From: Mycolicibacterium sp. ND9-15
Lineage (GTDB): Bacteria; Actinomycetota; Actinomycetes; Mycobacteriales; Mycobacteriaceae
NCBI RefSeq assembly: GCF_035918395.1
Contig: NZ_CP142362.1
Span: forward strand, 4,997,501 to 5,061,500
DNA length: 64,000 bases
Direction of reading: 5' to 3'
Notes under the pieces: model-generated
The model's input: the letters and a program-made list of their open reading frames with translations, nothing else
Told to the model about the DNA's origin: nothing
The model's database searches: none
Shown: piece by piece, positions 33,187-42,496 of the stretch
Numbering within the stretch: position 1 is the first letter of the stretch
Layout: each line of letters opens with the position of its first letter
Program-made: the position numbers and the translations under genes

Positions 33187-34623
33187 ATGCGCTTTCTCGA
33201 CGGGCACACACCCGCATACGACCTGACCTACAACGACGTCTTCATCGTCCCCGGGCGTTCGGATGTCCAGTCGCGGATGGACGTGGATTTGTCGACCTCC
33301 GACGGCTCGGGCACCACGATCCCGGTGGTGGTCGCGAACATGACGGCCGTCGCCGGCCGCAGGATGGCCGAGACGATCGCCCGCCGCGGTGGCCTCGTCG
33401 TGCTGCCGCAGGACCTGCCGATCTCCGCGGTCGAGCAGACCGTCGGCTTCGTCAAGAGCCGAGACCTGGTGGTCGACACCCCGGTGGTGCTTTCCCCCGA
33501 CGACTCGGTGTCCGACGCGACCGCGCTGATCCACAAGCGGGCGCACGGTGCGGCGGTCGTCGTGTTCGAGGGCAGGCCGATCGGCCTGGTCACCGAGGCG
33601 AACTGCGTGGGCGTGGACCGCTTCGCCCGGGTCCGCGATGTCGCGATCTCCGACTTCGTCACCGCGCCGGTCGGGACCGAACCGCGCAAGGTGTTCGATC
33701 TGCTCGAACACGCCCACATCGGCGTGGCGGTCCTGACCGAGAGCGACGGAACGCTGGCGGGGGTGCTCACGCGCACCGGTGCGGTCCGGGCCGGCATGTA
33801 CACACCGGCCGTCGACGACGAAGGCCGGCTACGCGTCGCGGCGGCGATCGGCATCAACGGCGACGTCGGCGCCAAGGCGCGCAGCCTGGCCGAGGTCGGC
33901 GTCGACCTGCTGGTGATCGATACCGCGCATGGACACCAGCTCAAGATGCTCGACGCGATCGAGCTGGTTTCCTCGCTGAACCTGGGGCTGCCGCTGGCCG
34001 CGGGCAACGTAGTCTCAGCCGAGGGCACCAGGGACCTGATCACCGCGGGGGCGCAGATCGTGAAGGTCGGTGTCGGGCCGGGCGCGATGTGCACCACGCG
34101 CATGATGACCGGGGTGGGCCGGCCACAGTTCTCGGCCGTCGTCGAATGCGCCTCGGCCGCAAGGGAACTCGGTGCTCATGTGTGGGCCGACGGCGGTATC
34201 AGGCATCCGCGCGACGTGGCGCTGGCGCTGGCGGCCGGGGCGGCCAACGTGATGATCGGCTCCTGGTTCGCGGGCACCTACGAGTCGCCCGGCGATCTGA
34301 TGCGCGACCGCGACGATCAGCCGTACAAGGAGAGCTACGGGATGGCGTCCAAGCGTGCGCTAGCCGCCCGCACGGCAGGCGACGACACGTTCGACCGGGC
34401 CCGTAAGGCGCTGTTCGAGGAGGGCATCTCGACCTCGCGGATGGATCTGGATCCGACCCGCGGGGGGGTCGAGGACCTGCTCGACCACATCACCTCCGGC
34501 GTGCGCAGCACATGCACGTACGTCGGCGCCGCCAATCTCTGCGAACTCCACGAGAAGGCGGTGGTCGGTGTGCAGTCGACGGCCGGCTTCGCCGAAGGAC
34601 ATCCGTTGCCCACGGGTTGGTGA
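33187..34623 (+). CDS. guaB1: GuaB1, IMPDH-family GMP reductase-like enzyme
   Basis: A 478-residue protein with the IMPDH layout: N-terminal barrel (DLTYNDVFIVPGRSDVQSR), an inserted CBS pair (residues ~95-215: DTPVVLSPDDSVSDATALI and later), and the catalytic loop VGPGAMCTTRMMTGVGRPQ with the nucleophile Cys. The MASKRALAART segment is the mobile flap. Mycobacterial GuaB1 (Rv1843c) is not a working IMPDH; the M. smegmatis protein has been reported as a GMP reductase acting in purine salvage. No strong ribosome site is seen. Confidence 0.9.
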   Translation: MRFLDGHTPAYDLTYNDVFIVPGRSDVQSRMDVDLSTSDGSGTTIPVVVANMTAVAGRRMAETIARRGGLVVLPQDLPISAVEQTVGFVKSRDLVVDTPVVLSPDDSVSDATALIHKRAHGAAVVVFEGRPIGLVTEANCVGVDRFARVRDVAISDFVTAPVGTEPRKVFDLLEHAHIGVAVLTESDGTLAGVLTRTGAVRAGMYTPAVDDEGRLRVAAAIGINGDVGAKARSLAEVGVDLLVIDTAHGHQLKMLDAIELVSSLNLGLPLAAGNVVSAEGTRDLITAGAQIVKVGVGPGAMCTTRMMTGVGRPQFSAVVECASAARELGAHVWADGGIRHPRDVALALAAGAANVMIGSWFAGTYESPGDLMRDRDDQPYKESYGMASKRALAARTAGDDTFDRARKALFEEGISTSRMDLDPTRGGVEDLLDHITSGVRSTCTYVGAANLCELHEKAVVGVQSTAGFAEGHPLPTGW

Positions 34624-34688
34624 CCCCTAGCCCGGTGCATCACCCGTTACCATGGGTTTTCTTCAGTCCTCTACGCGAAAGGGATCCC

Positions 34689-34829
34689 GTGCCGCAGGCA
34701 CCCGTCGAGGCCCGGGTTTCAGAGGGGGCCTTCCGGGCCGAGCGACCCGACCGCGAACCCCCCGACGCCGAGCCCTCCTCTAGACGGCCGGGCAACAGGC
34801 CCGGCTCCCGCGGGGGGCGGACCCGATGA
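34689..34829 (+). CDS. Possible 46-residue leader ORF translationally coupled to the CBS gene
   Basis: From GTG 34689 with AAAGGGA upstream, an Arg/Pro-rich frame ends in TGA overlapping the next ATG (ATGA). Codon third positions are mostly G/C. It could be a coupled leader peptide or an accident of a GC-rich spacer. The composition resembles no family; it is basic and probably disordered. Confidence 0.3.
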   Translation: MPQAPVEARVSEGAFRAERPDREPPDAEPSSRRPGNRPGSRGGRTR

Positions 34830-36205
34830 CCGTCGCGGCGTCGCTGCTGTCCCTGCTGGCGTTCGCGTTGCTGACCGCGGGCACCGCGGTCTTCGTCGCT
34901 GCGGAGTTCTCGCTGACCGCGCTCGAGCGCAGCACCGTGGAAGCCAACGCGCGCGGCGGGGACCGGCGTGACCAGATGGTCCGTCGGGCGCATCGCACGT
35001 TGTCGTTTCAACTGTCCGGGGCCCAGGTGGGCATCTCGATCACGACGCTGGCGACCGGCTTTTTGGCCGAACCCGTGGTGGCGAGGCTGATCCACCCCGG
35101 CCTGGACGCAATCGGGGTGCCCGCGGGGTTTTCCGGCGGGCTGGCGCTGGTGCTGGCCATCGCGATCGCGACCTCGCTGTCGATGGTCTTCGGCGAGCTG
35201 GTGCCGAAGAACCTCGCGGTGGCGCGCCCGGTGCCGACGGCACGCTGGTCGGCCGGTCCGCAGCTGCTGTTCTCGGCGCTGTTGACGCCGCTGATCCGGT
35301 TGACCAACGGGACCGCCAACATGATCCTGCGCCGGCTGGGGATCGAGCCGGCCGAGGAGTTGCGGTCGGCTCGCTCGCCCCAGGAGTTGGTGTCGCTGGT
35401 ACGCAGTTCGGCCCGCAGCGGCGCGCTGGACCCCATCACCGCGGTGCTGGTGGACAGGTCACTGCGGTTCGGCGACCGCTCCGCAGAGGAACTCATGACG
35501 CCTCGGCAGAAGATCGAGTCGCTCGACGCCGACGAGACCGTCGCCGACCTGGTGAACGCCGCGATCAGGACAGGATATTCGCGGTTTCCGATCATCCGGG
35601 GCGACCTCGACGAGACGATCGGGATCGCGCACGTCAAGCAGGTCTTCGAGGTGCCGGCCGGTGAACGCGGCGCCACCCGCCTCGCCTCCGTGGCGCTCCC
35701 GGTCGCGAAAGTGCCCTCGACGCTCGACGGAGACGCGGTGATGACACAGATTCGCGCCAACGGGCTGCAGACCGCGCTGGTGGTGGACGAATACGGCGGG
35801 ACCGCGGGCATGGTCACGGTGGAGGACCTCATCGAGGAGATCGTCGGCGACGTCCGCGACGAACACGACGACGAGGCGCCCGATGTCGTGCCCGCGGGCC
35901 GTGGCTGGCAGATATCCGGCCTGCTGCGCATCGACGAGGTCGCGGGCGCCACCTCGTTCCGTGCCCCCGAGGGCGACTACGAGACGATCGGCGGCCTGGT
36001 GCTCGAGAAGCTGGGCCACATCCCCGAGCAGGGCGAATCGATCGAACTCGAGGCCTTCGGCCCCGAGGGCGCGCTCGACGAAGACCCGAACCGCTGGCTG
36101 GCCACCGTCGTGCGCATGGACGGGCGCCGCATCGACCTGCTCGAGCTGACCGAACTGGGCCGACGCGGCGACGGCCCGGTGGACGGGAGCCGGGTCGATG
36201 GGTGA
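34826..36205 (+). CDS. CNNM/CBS/CorC-domain membrane protein (Rv1842c-like)
   Basis: A 459-residue protein. The N-terminal CNNM (DUF21) domain has about four helices with AAEFSLTALERS and VFGELVPKNLAVARP (residues 20-200). Then come two CBS domains (MTPRQKIESLDADETVADL; DGDAVMTQIRANGLQTALVVDEYGGTAGMVTVEDLIEEIVGDV) and a C-terminal CorC/HlyC transporter-associated domain (GDYETIGGLVLEKLGHIPEQ). Relatives influence Mg2+ or Co2+ homeostasis; older databases call them hemolysins. It overlaps the following paralogue by 8 bp. Confidence 0.9.
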   Translation: MTVAASLLSLLAFALLTAGTAVFVAAEFSLTALERSTVEANARGGDRRDQMVRRAHRTLSFQLSGAQVGISITTLATGFLAEPVVARLIHPGLDAIGVPAGFSGGLALVLAIAIATSLSMVFGELVPKNLAVARPVPTARWSAGPQLLFSALLTPLIRLTNGTANMILRRLGIEPAEELRSARSPQELVSLVRSSARSGALDPITAVLVDRSLRFGDRSAEELMTPRQKIESLDADETVADLVNAAIRTGYSRFPIIRGDLDETIGIAHVKQVFEVPAGERGATRLASVALPVAKVPSTLDGDAVMTQIRANGLQTALVVDEYGGTAGMVTVEDLIEEIVGDVRDEHDDEAPDVVPAGRGWQISGLLRIDEVAGATSFRAPEGDYETIGGLVLEKLGHIPEQGESIELEAFGPEGALDEDPNRWLATVVRMDGRRIDLLELTELGRRGDGPVDGSRVDG

Positions 36206-37250
36206 CTTCCTGGGCGTGCTGCTGACGGTGTTGCTGCTGGCCGTCAACGCGTTCTTCGTCGCCTCGGAGTTCGCGTTGATCTCCGCGCGCCGCGATCGGC
36301 TGGAAGCGCTGGCCGAACAGGGCAAGAAGAGCGCCGTCACGGTGATCCGCGCCGGTGAGCGCCTGTCGCTGATGCTCGCGGGCGCACAGTTGGGAATCAC
36401 GATCTGCTCGATCCTGCTCGGCCGGGTCGGGGAACCCGCCGTCGCGCATCTGTTGGAGAAGCCGTTCGATGCCGTCGGTGTGCCCGATGCGGTGCTGCAC
36501 ACGGTGTCGTTCGTCGTTGCGTTGGGCATCGTGGTCGTGCTGCATGTGTTGCTCGGCGAGATGGTGCCGAAGAACATCGCGATCGCCGGACCGGAGTCGG
36601 CCGCGATGCTGCTGATACCGGTGTACCTGGTGTGGATTCGCGTGGCCCGACCGCTGATCGCGTTCTACAACTGGTGTGCGAACGTCACGCTGCGGGCGTT
36701 CCGGGTGGAGCCGAAGGACGAGCTGGACGTCACGGTGTCCACGGTCGAGCTGTCGGAGATGATCGCCGAGTCGCTGTCGGAGGGGTTGCTCGATCCCGAG
36801 GAGCACGGCAGGCTCACCCGCGCCCTGCAGATCCGCGACCGCGCGGTCAAGGACGTCGCGTTCCCGCTACGCGACATCAGGACGGTGTCGGTGGCGCGCG
36901 AAGGGGCTGGACCCACCGTCGGCGCCGTTCAACACGCGCTGGCGGAGACCGGCTACTCACGGTTCCCGATCACCGACGCCTCCGGCACTTATCTGGGCTA
37001 CCTGCACATCAAGGACGTGCTGGCCTTCGTTGACGACCCCGGCGCGGTGCTCGACTTCTCGATGGTGCGTCCGCTGCCGCTGGTGCCCGCGTCGCTGCCG
37101 CTGCCCGACGCGTTGTCGCGGCTGCGGCGCAGCAACAGCCACCTCGCCCTGGTCACCGCCCCCGACGGCAGCGTCGAGGCGATGGTCGCGCTCGAGGACC
37201 TCGTCGAGGACCTGGTGGGCACCGTGCGCGACGGGACGCACCGTGTCTGA
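36198..37250 (+). CDS. CNNM/CBS-domain membrane protein (Rv1841c-like)
   Basis: A 350-residue paralogue of the preceding gene: VNAFFVASEFALISARRDRLEALAE, AGAQLGITICSILLGRVGEPAV and LLGEMVPKNIAIAGP in the membrane domain, then two CBS units (residues ~215-345). It ends right after the second CBS and lacks the CorC/HlyC domain. The tight overlaps on both sides (8 bp each) suggest obligate coexpression, perhaps a hetero-oligomer of the long and short forms. Confidence 0.9.
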   Translation: MGDFLGVLLTVLLLAVNAFFVASEFALISARRDRLEALAEQGKKSAVTVIRAGERLSLMLAGAQLGITICSILLGRVGEPAVAHLLEKPFDAVGVPDAVLHTVSFVVALGIVVVLHVLLGEMVPKNIAIAGPESAAMLLIPVYLVWIRVARPLIAFYNWCANVTLRAFRVEPKDELDVTVSTVELSEMIAESLSEGLLDPEEHGRLTRALQIRDRAVKDVAFPLRDIRTVSVAREGAGPTVGAVQHALAETGYSRFPITDASGTYLGYLHIKDVLAFVDDPGAVLDFSMVRPLPLVPASLPLPDALSRLRRSNSHLALVTAPDGSVEAMVALEDLVEDLVGTVRDGTHRV

Positions 37251-38187
37251 TGTCGCGCTCCGCGCTCCGGTGGCTGACTTAGTTCTCGACGAGCGCGACT
37301 GGACCACGCGCGAGCGGGCACATCACCGGCGGGTCGATGAGTTCTGTGCACCGCACCGTCGCCGCGCGCGGGTCGGCGAACCGCATCCAGTGTGGGACTT
37401 CCTGTTCACCTACTACAGCCTGCGGCCTCGACAGTTGCGGGTGTGGCATCCCGGCTTCGGCGTCACGCTGGGCGGCGCGGCCGCGCGGCGCCACCTGACC
37501 CGGACCGGCTACGCGTCCGATCACGACGGTGTGGCGGTGAGCCGCGAATACCTGTCGGCGCGCGTCGACACCGTCCGGTTCATCGGCCGCCTGCTACGGG
37601 CCACGGCGGCGCGTCCGGCCCGGTTGAACTGTTTCGGGCTGCACGAGTGGGCGATGGTGTACCGCGCGCCGACGGTCCGCCACGACCGGGTGCCGCTGCG
37701 CCTGGGTGCCGCCGGGACCGACGCGGTCGTCGACTCGATGCCGTTGCGGTGCAGCCACTTCGACGCGTTCCGGTTCTTCACCGAGCCGGCCGCCCGGCGC
37801 AACGCCGAACAGCTCACCCGACAGGGGCAGGCCGCCTTTGAGCAGCCGGGCTGCCTGCACGCCGGCATGGATCTGTACAAGTGGGCGTTCAAGCTGGGCC
37901 CGCTGGTGAATTCGGAGTTGGTGATGGACTGCCTGAACGTGGCCGCCGATGCCCGCGAACTGGACATGCGCGCCAGCCCCTATGATCTCCGCGAATACGG
38001 ATTCGAGCCGATCGCGATCGAGACACCGGCCGGTCGAGCCGAATACGTCCGGATCCAGCAGACCGTCACTGATCGGGCGGCCCCGCTGCGCGCGGCCCTT
38101 GTCGATCGGTGCGACCGGCTACTGGCAGCGGCGGGCCACGAAGCGGCCACCGCGGCGGTGGTCAATAGCCGGGTTACCGATGGGTAA
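37243..38187 (+). CDS. Protein annotated in mycobacteria as 3-methyladenine DNA glycosylase-like
   Basis: GTG at 37243 overlaps the CBS gene by 8 bp and gives 314 residues. It is Arg-rich, with HPVWDFLFTYYSLRPRQLRVWHPGFG near residue 45 and LNCFGLHEWAMVYRAP near residue 125, then CSHFDAFRFFTEPA and LHAGMDLYKWAFKLGPLVNSELVMDC. I recall this family being labelled 3-methyladenine glycosylase in mycobacterial genomes. No helix-hairpin-helix or other glycosylase motif is visible, so the function should be taken as unknown. Confidence 0.65.
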   Translation: MSDVALRAPVADLVLDERDWTTRERAHHRRVDEFCAPHRRRARVGEPHPVWDFLFTYYSLRPRQLRVWHPGFGVTLGGAAARRHLTRTGYASDHDGVAVSREYLSARVDTVRFIGRLLRATAARPARLNCFGLHEWAMVYRAPTVRHDRVPLRLGAAGTDAVVDSMPLRCSHFDAFRFFTEPAARRNAEQLTRQGQAAFEQPGCLHAGMDLYKWAFKLGPLVNSELVMDCLNVAADARELDMRASPYDLREYGFEPIAIETPAGRAEYVRIQQTVTDRAAPLRAALVDRCDRLLAAAGHEAATAAVVNSRVTDG

Positions 38188-38214
38188 GCTGGGGCGACAG
38201 TTCGAGGAGGAATG

Positions 38215-40452
38215 ATGACCGATCGCGTGACGGTGGGAAACCTGCGCGTGGCCCGGGTGTTGTACGACTTCGTCAACAACGAGGCGCTGCCCGGCACCGA
38301 CATCGACCCCGACACCTTCTGGTCCGGAGTGGACAAGGTCGTCGCCGACCTGACGCCCAAGAACGAAGATCTGCTGGCCAGGCGGGATGACCTGCAGGCC
38401 CGTATCGACAAGTGGCACCGGCAGCGGGTGATCGAACCGCTCGACCACGACGCGTACAAGGCGTTCCTCACCGAGATCGGCTACCTGTTGCCCGAACCCG
38501 GCGACTTCACGATCACCACCGCGGGAGTCGACGACGAGATCACCACCACTGCCGGCCCCCAACTCGTGGTGCCCATCCTCAACGCCCGCTTCGCGCTCAA
38601 CGCGGCCAACGCCCGCTGGGGTTCGCTCTACGACGCGCTCTACGGCACCGACGTGATATCCGAAGACGACGGCGCCGAGAAGGGTGGCAGCTACAACCGG
38701 GTGCGCGGCGACAAGGTCATCGCCTATGCCCGTCGCTTCCTCGACGGCGCCGCGCCATTGGCGTCCGGCAGTTGGAGTGAGGCGACCGGGCTCCAGATCG
38801 AGGACGGTCAACTGCTGATCACGCTCGGCGACGGGCAGGCTGAGGGTGCTGACTCCGCACGCGAGCGCTCGTCGGTCGGGCTCGCAAAGCCCGAACAGTT
38901 CGTCGGCTACACCGGCGAGCTCGGCGCCCCGCGCTGGTCGGTGCTGCTGCGCAACAACGGCTTACACATCGAGATTCTTGTCGACCCGGAGTCGCCCGTC
39001 GGCGCGACCGACGCCGCGGGAATCAAGGACGTCGTGCTGGAGTCCGCGGTCACCACGATCATGGACTTCGAGGATTCGGTCGCCGCAGTGGACGCCGACG
39101 ACAAGGTGCTCGGTTACCGGAATTGGCTCGGCCTCAACCGGGGTGACCTCACCGAAGAGGTGACCAAGGGCGGCGAGACCTTCACCCGCCGACTCAACGA
39201 GGACCGCACCTACACCACGCCGGACGGCGGTGAGTTGACGTTGCCGGGCCGCAGCCTGATGTTCGTGCGCGACGTCGGGCACCTGATGACCAACGACGCG
39301 ATCGTCTTCAACGACAACGGGGCCGACGGCAAAGAGGTGTTCGAGGGCATTCAGGATGCGTTGTTCACCAGCCTGATCGCGATCCACGGACTGAAGTCCG
39401 GCGACGGGAACGGGCCGCTGGTCAACAGCCGGACCGGCTCGATCTACATCGTCAAGCCGAAGATGCACGGCCCCGACGAGGTGGCCTACACCGTCGAGTT
39501 GTTCGGCCGGGTCGAAGATGTGCTCGGATTGCCCGCCAACACCCTCAAGATCGGCATCATGGACGAGGAGCGGCGCACCACGGTCAACCTCAAGGCGTGC
39601 ATCAAGGCGGCCAAAGACCGGGTGGTGTTCATCAACACCGGCTTCCTCGACCGCACCGGCGACGAGATCCACACCTCGATGGAGGCGGGCCCGATGATCC
39701 GCAAGGGCGCGATGAAGAGCACCCAGTGGATCCAGGCCTACGAGGACCAGAACGTCGACATCGGTCTGGCCACCGGTTTCTCCGGCAAGGCCCAGATCGG
39801 CAAGGGCATGTGGGCGATGACCGACCTGATGGCCGACATGGTCGACCAGAAGATCGGTCAGCCCAAGGCGGGCGCCACCACCGCGTGGGTGCCGTCGCCG
39901 ACGGCGGCCACGCTGCACGCCATGCACTACCACGAGGTCGACGTCTACGCGGTGCACAAGGAGCTCGAGGGCAAGAAGCGCACCAGCGTCGAGCAGTTGT
40001 TGGCCGTGCCGCTGGCCAAGGAGCTGGCGTGGGCGCCGGAGGAGATCCGCGAGGAGGTCGACAACAACTGCCAGTCGATCCTCGGCTACGTGGTGCGATG
40101 GATCGACGCCGGCGTCGGCTGTTCGAAGGTGCCCGACATCCACAACATCGCGTTGATGGAAGACCGTGCCACGCTACGTATTTCGAGCCAGCTGCTGGCG
40201 AACTGGCTGCGCCACGGCGTGATCACGCCCGACGACGTGGTGGCCAGCCTGAAGCGGATGGCGGCCGTCGTCGACAAGCAGAACGAGCAGGATCCCGAAT
40301 TCAAGCCGATGGCAACGGATCCGGACCACAACATCGCGTTTCAAGCCGCGCAGGAGTTGATCCTGTCGGGCACCGAGCAAACGAATGGCTACACCGAACC
40401 GATCCTGCACCGCCGCCGCCGCGAATATAAGGCCGCAAACAGCGGTGCGTGA
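38215..40452 (+). CDS. glcB: Malate synthase G
   Basis: ATG 38215 lies 4 bases after AGGAGG (38205-38210); ATG 38212 is too close. 745 residues, as expected (741 in M. tuberculosis). MDFEDSVAAVDADDK holds the Mg-binding Glu/Asp pair; LKIGIMDEERRTTVNLKACI and MEAGPMIRKG are other active-site segments. The enzyme condenses glyoxylate with acetyl-CoA to malate in the glyoxylate shunt and supports growth on fatty acids and acetate. It matches Rv1837c by order. Isocitrate lyase is not in the window. Confidence 0.96.
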   Translation: MTDRVTVGNLRVARVLYDFVNNEALPGTDIDPDTFWSGVDKVVADLTPKNEDLLARRDDLQARIDKWHRQRVIEPLDHDAYKAFLTEIGYLLPEPGDFTITTAGVDDEITTTAGPQLVVPILNARFALNAANARWGSLYDALYGTDVISEDDGAEKGGSYNRVRGDKVIAYARRFLDGAAPLASGSWSEATGLQIEDGQLLITLGDGQAEGADSARERSSVGLAKPEQFVGYTGELGAPRWSVLLRNNGLHIEILVDPESPVGATDAAGIKDVVLESAVTTIMDFEDSVAAVDADDKVLGYRNWLGLNRGDLTEEVTKGGETFTRRLNEDRTYTTPDGGELTLPGRSLMFVRDVGHLMTNDAIVFNDNGADGKEVFEGIQDALFTSLIAIHGLKSGDGNGPLVNSRTGSIYIVKPKMHGPDEVAYTVELFGRVEDVLGLPANTLKIGIMDEERRTTVNLKACIKAAKDRVVFINTGFLDRTGDEIHTSMEAGPMIRKGAMKSTQWIQAYEDQNVDIGLATGFSGKAQIGKGMWAMTDLMADMVDQKIGQPKAGATTAWVPSPTAATLHAMHYHEVDVYAVHKELEGKKRTSVEQLLAVPLAKELAWAPEEIREEVDNNCQSILGYVVRWIDAGVGCSKVPDIHNIALMEDRATLRISSQLLANWLRHGVITPDDVVASLKRMAAVVDKQNEQDPEFKPMATDPDHNIAFQAAQELILSGTEQTNGYTEPILHRRRREYKAANSGA

Positions 40453-40488
40453 TCCGGTGACCGGTCGACGTCGCAAGTAAGGGCGGAA

Positions 40489-42489
40489 GTGGGCAGGCAC
40501 AGGAAACCGGATCCCGAAGACTCGGCAGGCCGGGAAGTCGGGGAACAGCGGACCGAACGCTTCGGCCACCTCGGCGACCATCCGGAAACCAAGGGCGCCG
40601 GCTTTGACCGTCCTGACTACGAGGACCGTCCTGACTACGAGGACCGTCCTGACTACTCGGACCACTCGGAGCGCGAACCCGAGTTCCAGTCCGACGCCGG
40701 ATCGGTCCCTCCCCGCTCGGGTCCCCAGCACAGCGGGGACTGGGAGGGCGGCGAGTGGACCGGCAGCCATCGTGCCGTGACCGCAGGCCGGCGCGGTGTC
40801 AGCGTTGGAGTCATCGCCGCCCTCGTCGCGGTCGTCGTCCTCGTCGGCGCCGTCATCCTGTGGCGTTTCTTCGGGGACGCGCTGTCCGACCGCAGCGATC
40901 AAGCCGCTGCGCGCTGCGTGGACGGCGAACTCGCCGTCGCGGTGGTCGCCGACCCGGCCATCGCCGAGCACATCCAGTCGCTGGCCGGCCGGTACAACGA
41001 CACCGCCGCCCCGGTCGCCGACCGATGCGTCAAGATCGGCGTCAAACCAGCCGAATCCGACCAGGTGGTCAACGGGTTCGTCGGAACCTGGCCCGCCGAA
41101 CTCGGCGATCGGCCGGCCCTGTGGATCCCGGGTAGTTCGGTGTCCGCCGCCCGGCTCGAGGCCTCCGCGGGTGCGCAGACGACCATCGACAGCCGTTCAC
41201 TGGTCACCTCGCCCGTGGTGCTGGCCGTGCGTCCCGAACTGAAAAATGCTCTCGCACAACAGAACTGGTCGACTCTGCCGAACCTGCAGGCCAACCCGAC
41301 CTCGTTGGAGGAGCTGAACCTTCGCGGCTGGGGTGCCCTGCGGCTGGCGCTGCCGCTGAGCGGCGACAGCGACGCGTCGTATCTCGCCGCGGAGGCGGTC
41401 GCGGCGGCTTCGGCGCCCGCCGGGGCACCGGCGAGCGAGGGTACCCGGGCGGTGAACACGCTGGTGGCGGGTCAACCGAAGCTGGCCGACAAGAAGACAT
41501 CGACCGCGTTGGACGCGCTGGTCAAAGCGTCGGATCCGGCCGCCGCACCGGTACACGCCGTCGCCATCACCGAACAGCAGCTCTACCAGCGCACTGCCGG
41601 TCTAACGGACGGCGCCAAGGTGGTCGCCTCATGGCTGCCACCGGGTCCGGCGGCCGTCGCCGACTTTCCCACCGTGCTGCTGTCGGGCGACTGGCTGTCG
41701 CAGGAACAGAAGAGCGCCGCCAGCGAGTTCGCTCGTTTCATGCGTAAGCCCGAGCAGCTCGCCGAGCTGGCCGAGGCCGGTTTCCGCACGGAGGGCGGTA
41801 CGCCGCCGGAGAGCGACGTCGTCGACTTCGGGCCCGTGCCGGCTCCGTTATCGGTCGGCGACAACGACCTGAGGGCGATGCTGGCCAATGCGCTGACGAC
41901 CCCGGCGGCCAACCCGGCGGTGACGATCATGCTCGACCAGTCGATGCCGGCCGACGAGGGCGGTCGGTCCCGGCTCGAGAACGTGGTGGTCGCGCTCAAC
42001 GCCCGGCTGCAGGTCTTGCCGGCGTCGTCGGCGGTGGGGCTGTGGACGTTCGATGGCACGGCGGGCCGCTCAGAGGTCAGCACCGGCCCGCTGAGCGACC
42101 AGCTCAACGGGCAACCGCGGTCGGCGGCGCTGACGTCGGCGCTGGACGGACAGTCCGCGTCCGGCGGCGGTGCGGTGTCGTTCACCACGCTGCGGCTGGT
42201 ATACACCGAGGCGATGGCCAATTACCGTGACAGCCAGCAGAATTCGATCCTGGTGATCACCACCGGCCCGCACACCGACCAGAGCCTGGATGGCGAGGGG
42301 CTGCAGCAGTACATCCGCGGTGCGTTCGACGAGGCCAACCCGGTGGCCGTCAACGTCATCGATTTCGGCGCCGATTCCGACCGGGCGACCTGGGAGGCCG
42401 TCGCGGAGATCAGCGGCGGCAGCTACCAGAACCTGGAAAGCTCGGATTCCCCCGAGTTGAACTCGGCGCTCGCGACGCTGTTGCGGTAA
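40489..42489 (+). CDS. Membrane-anchored VWA-like/substrate-binding-like protein (Rv1836c-like)
   Basis: GTG 40489; 666 residues. A cytoplasmic, acidic, disordered N-terminus (residues 1-105) contains three DRPDYE-type repeats. A membrane helix follows (SVGVIAALVAVVVLVGAVIL, ~105-125), then an extracytoplasmic part resembling a solute-binding fold (CVDGELAVAVVADPAIAEHI and onward) and a VWA-like domain (TIMLDQSMPADEG, ~residue 485 onward). The metal site reads DQSMP rather than DxSxS, so ion binding may be lost. It corresponds to Rv1836c (677 aa), of unknown function. Confidence 0.8.
   Translation: MGRHRKPDPEDSAGREVGEQRTERFGHLGDHPETKGAGFDRPDYEDRPDYEDRPDYSDHSEREPEFQSDAGSVPPRSGPQHSGDWEGGEWTGSHRAVTAGRRGVSVGVIAALVAVVVLVGAVILWRFFGDALSDRSDQAAARCVDGELAVAVVADPAIAEHIQSLAGRYNDTAAPVADRCVKIGVKPAESDQVVNGFVGTWPAELGDRPALWIPGSSVSAARLEASAGAQTTIDSRSLVTSPVVLAVRPELKNALAQQNWSTLPNLQANPTSLEELNLRGWGALRLALPLSGDSDASYLAAEAVAAASAPAGAPASEGTRAVNTLVAGQPKLADKKTSTALDALVKASDPAAAPVHAVAITEQQLYQRTAGLTDGAKVVASWLPPGPAAVADFPTVLLSGDWLSQEQKSAASEFARFMRKPEQLAELAEAGFRTEGGTPPESDVVDFGPVPAPLSVGDNDLRAMLANALTTPAANPAVTIMLDQSMPADEGGRSRLENVVVALNARLQVLPASSAVGLWTFDGTAGRSEVSTGPLSDQLNGQPRSAALTSALDGQSASGGGAVSFTTLRLVYTEAMANYRDSQQNSILVITTGPHTDQSLDGEGLQQYIRGAFDEANPVAVNVIDFGADSDRATWEAVAEISGGSYQNLESSDSPELNSALATLLR
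40606..40659 (+). repeat. Three codon-aligned 18-bp tandem repeats
   Basis: GACCGTCCTGACTACGAG occurs twice, and a third copy ends in TCG. In frame they encode DRPDYE, DRPDYE, DRPDYS in the disordered N-terminus of the VWA-like protein. Copy number probably varies by slippage. Confidence 0.9.
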
Positions 42490-42496
42490 CACGACA

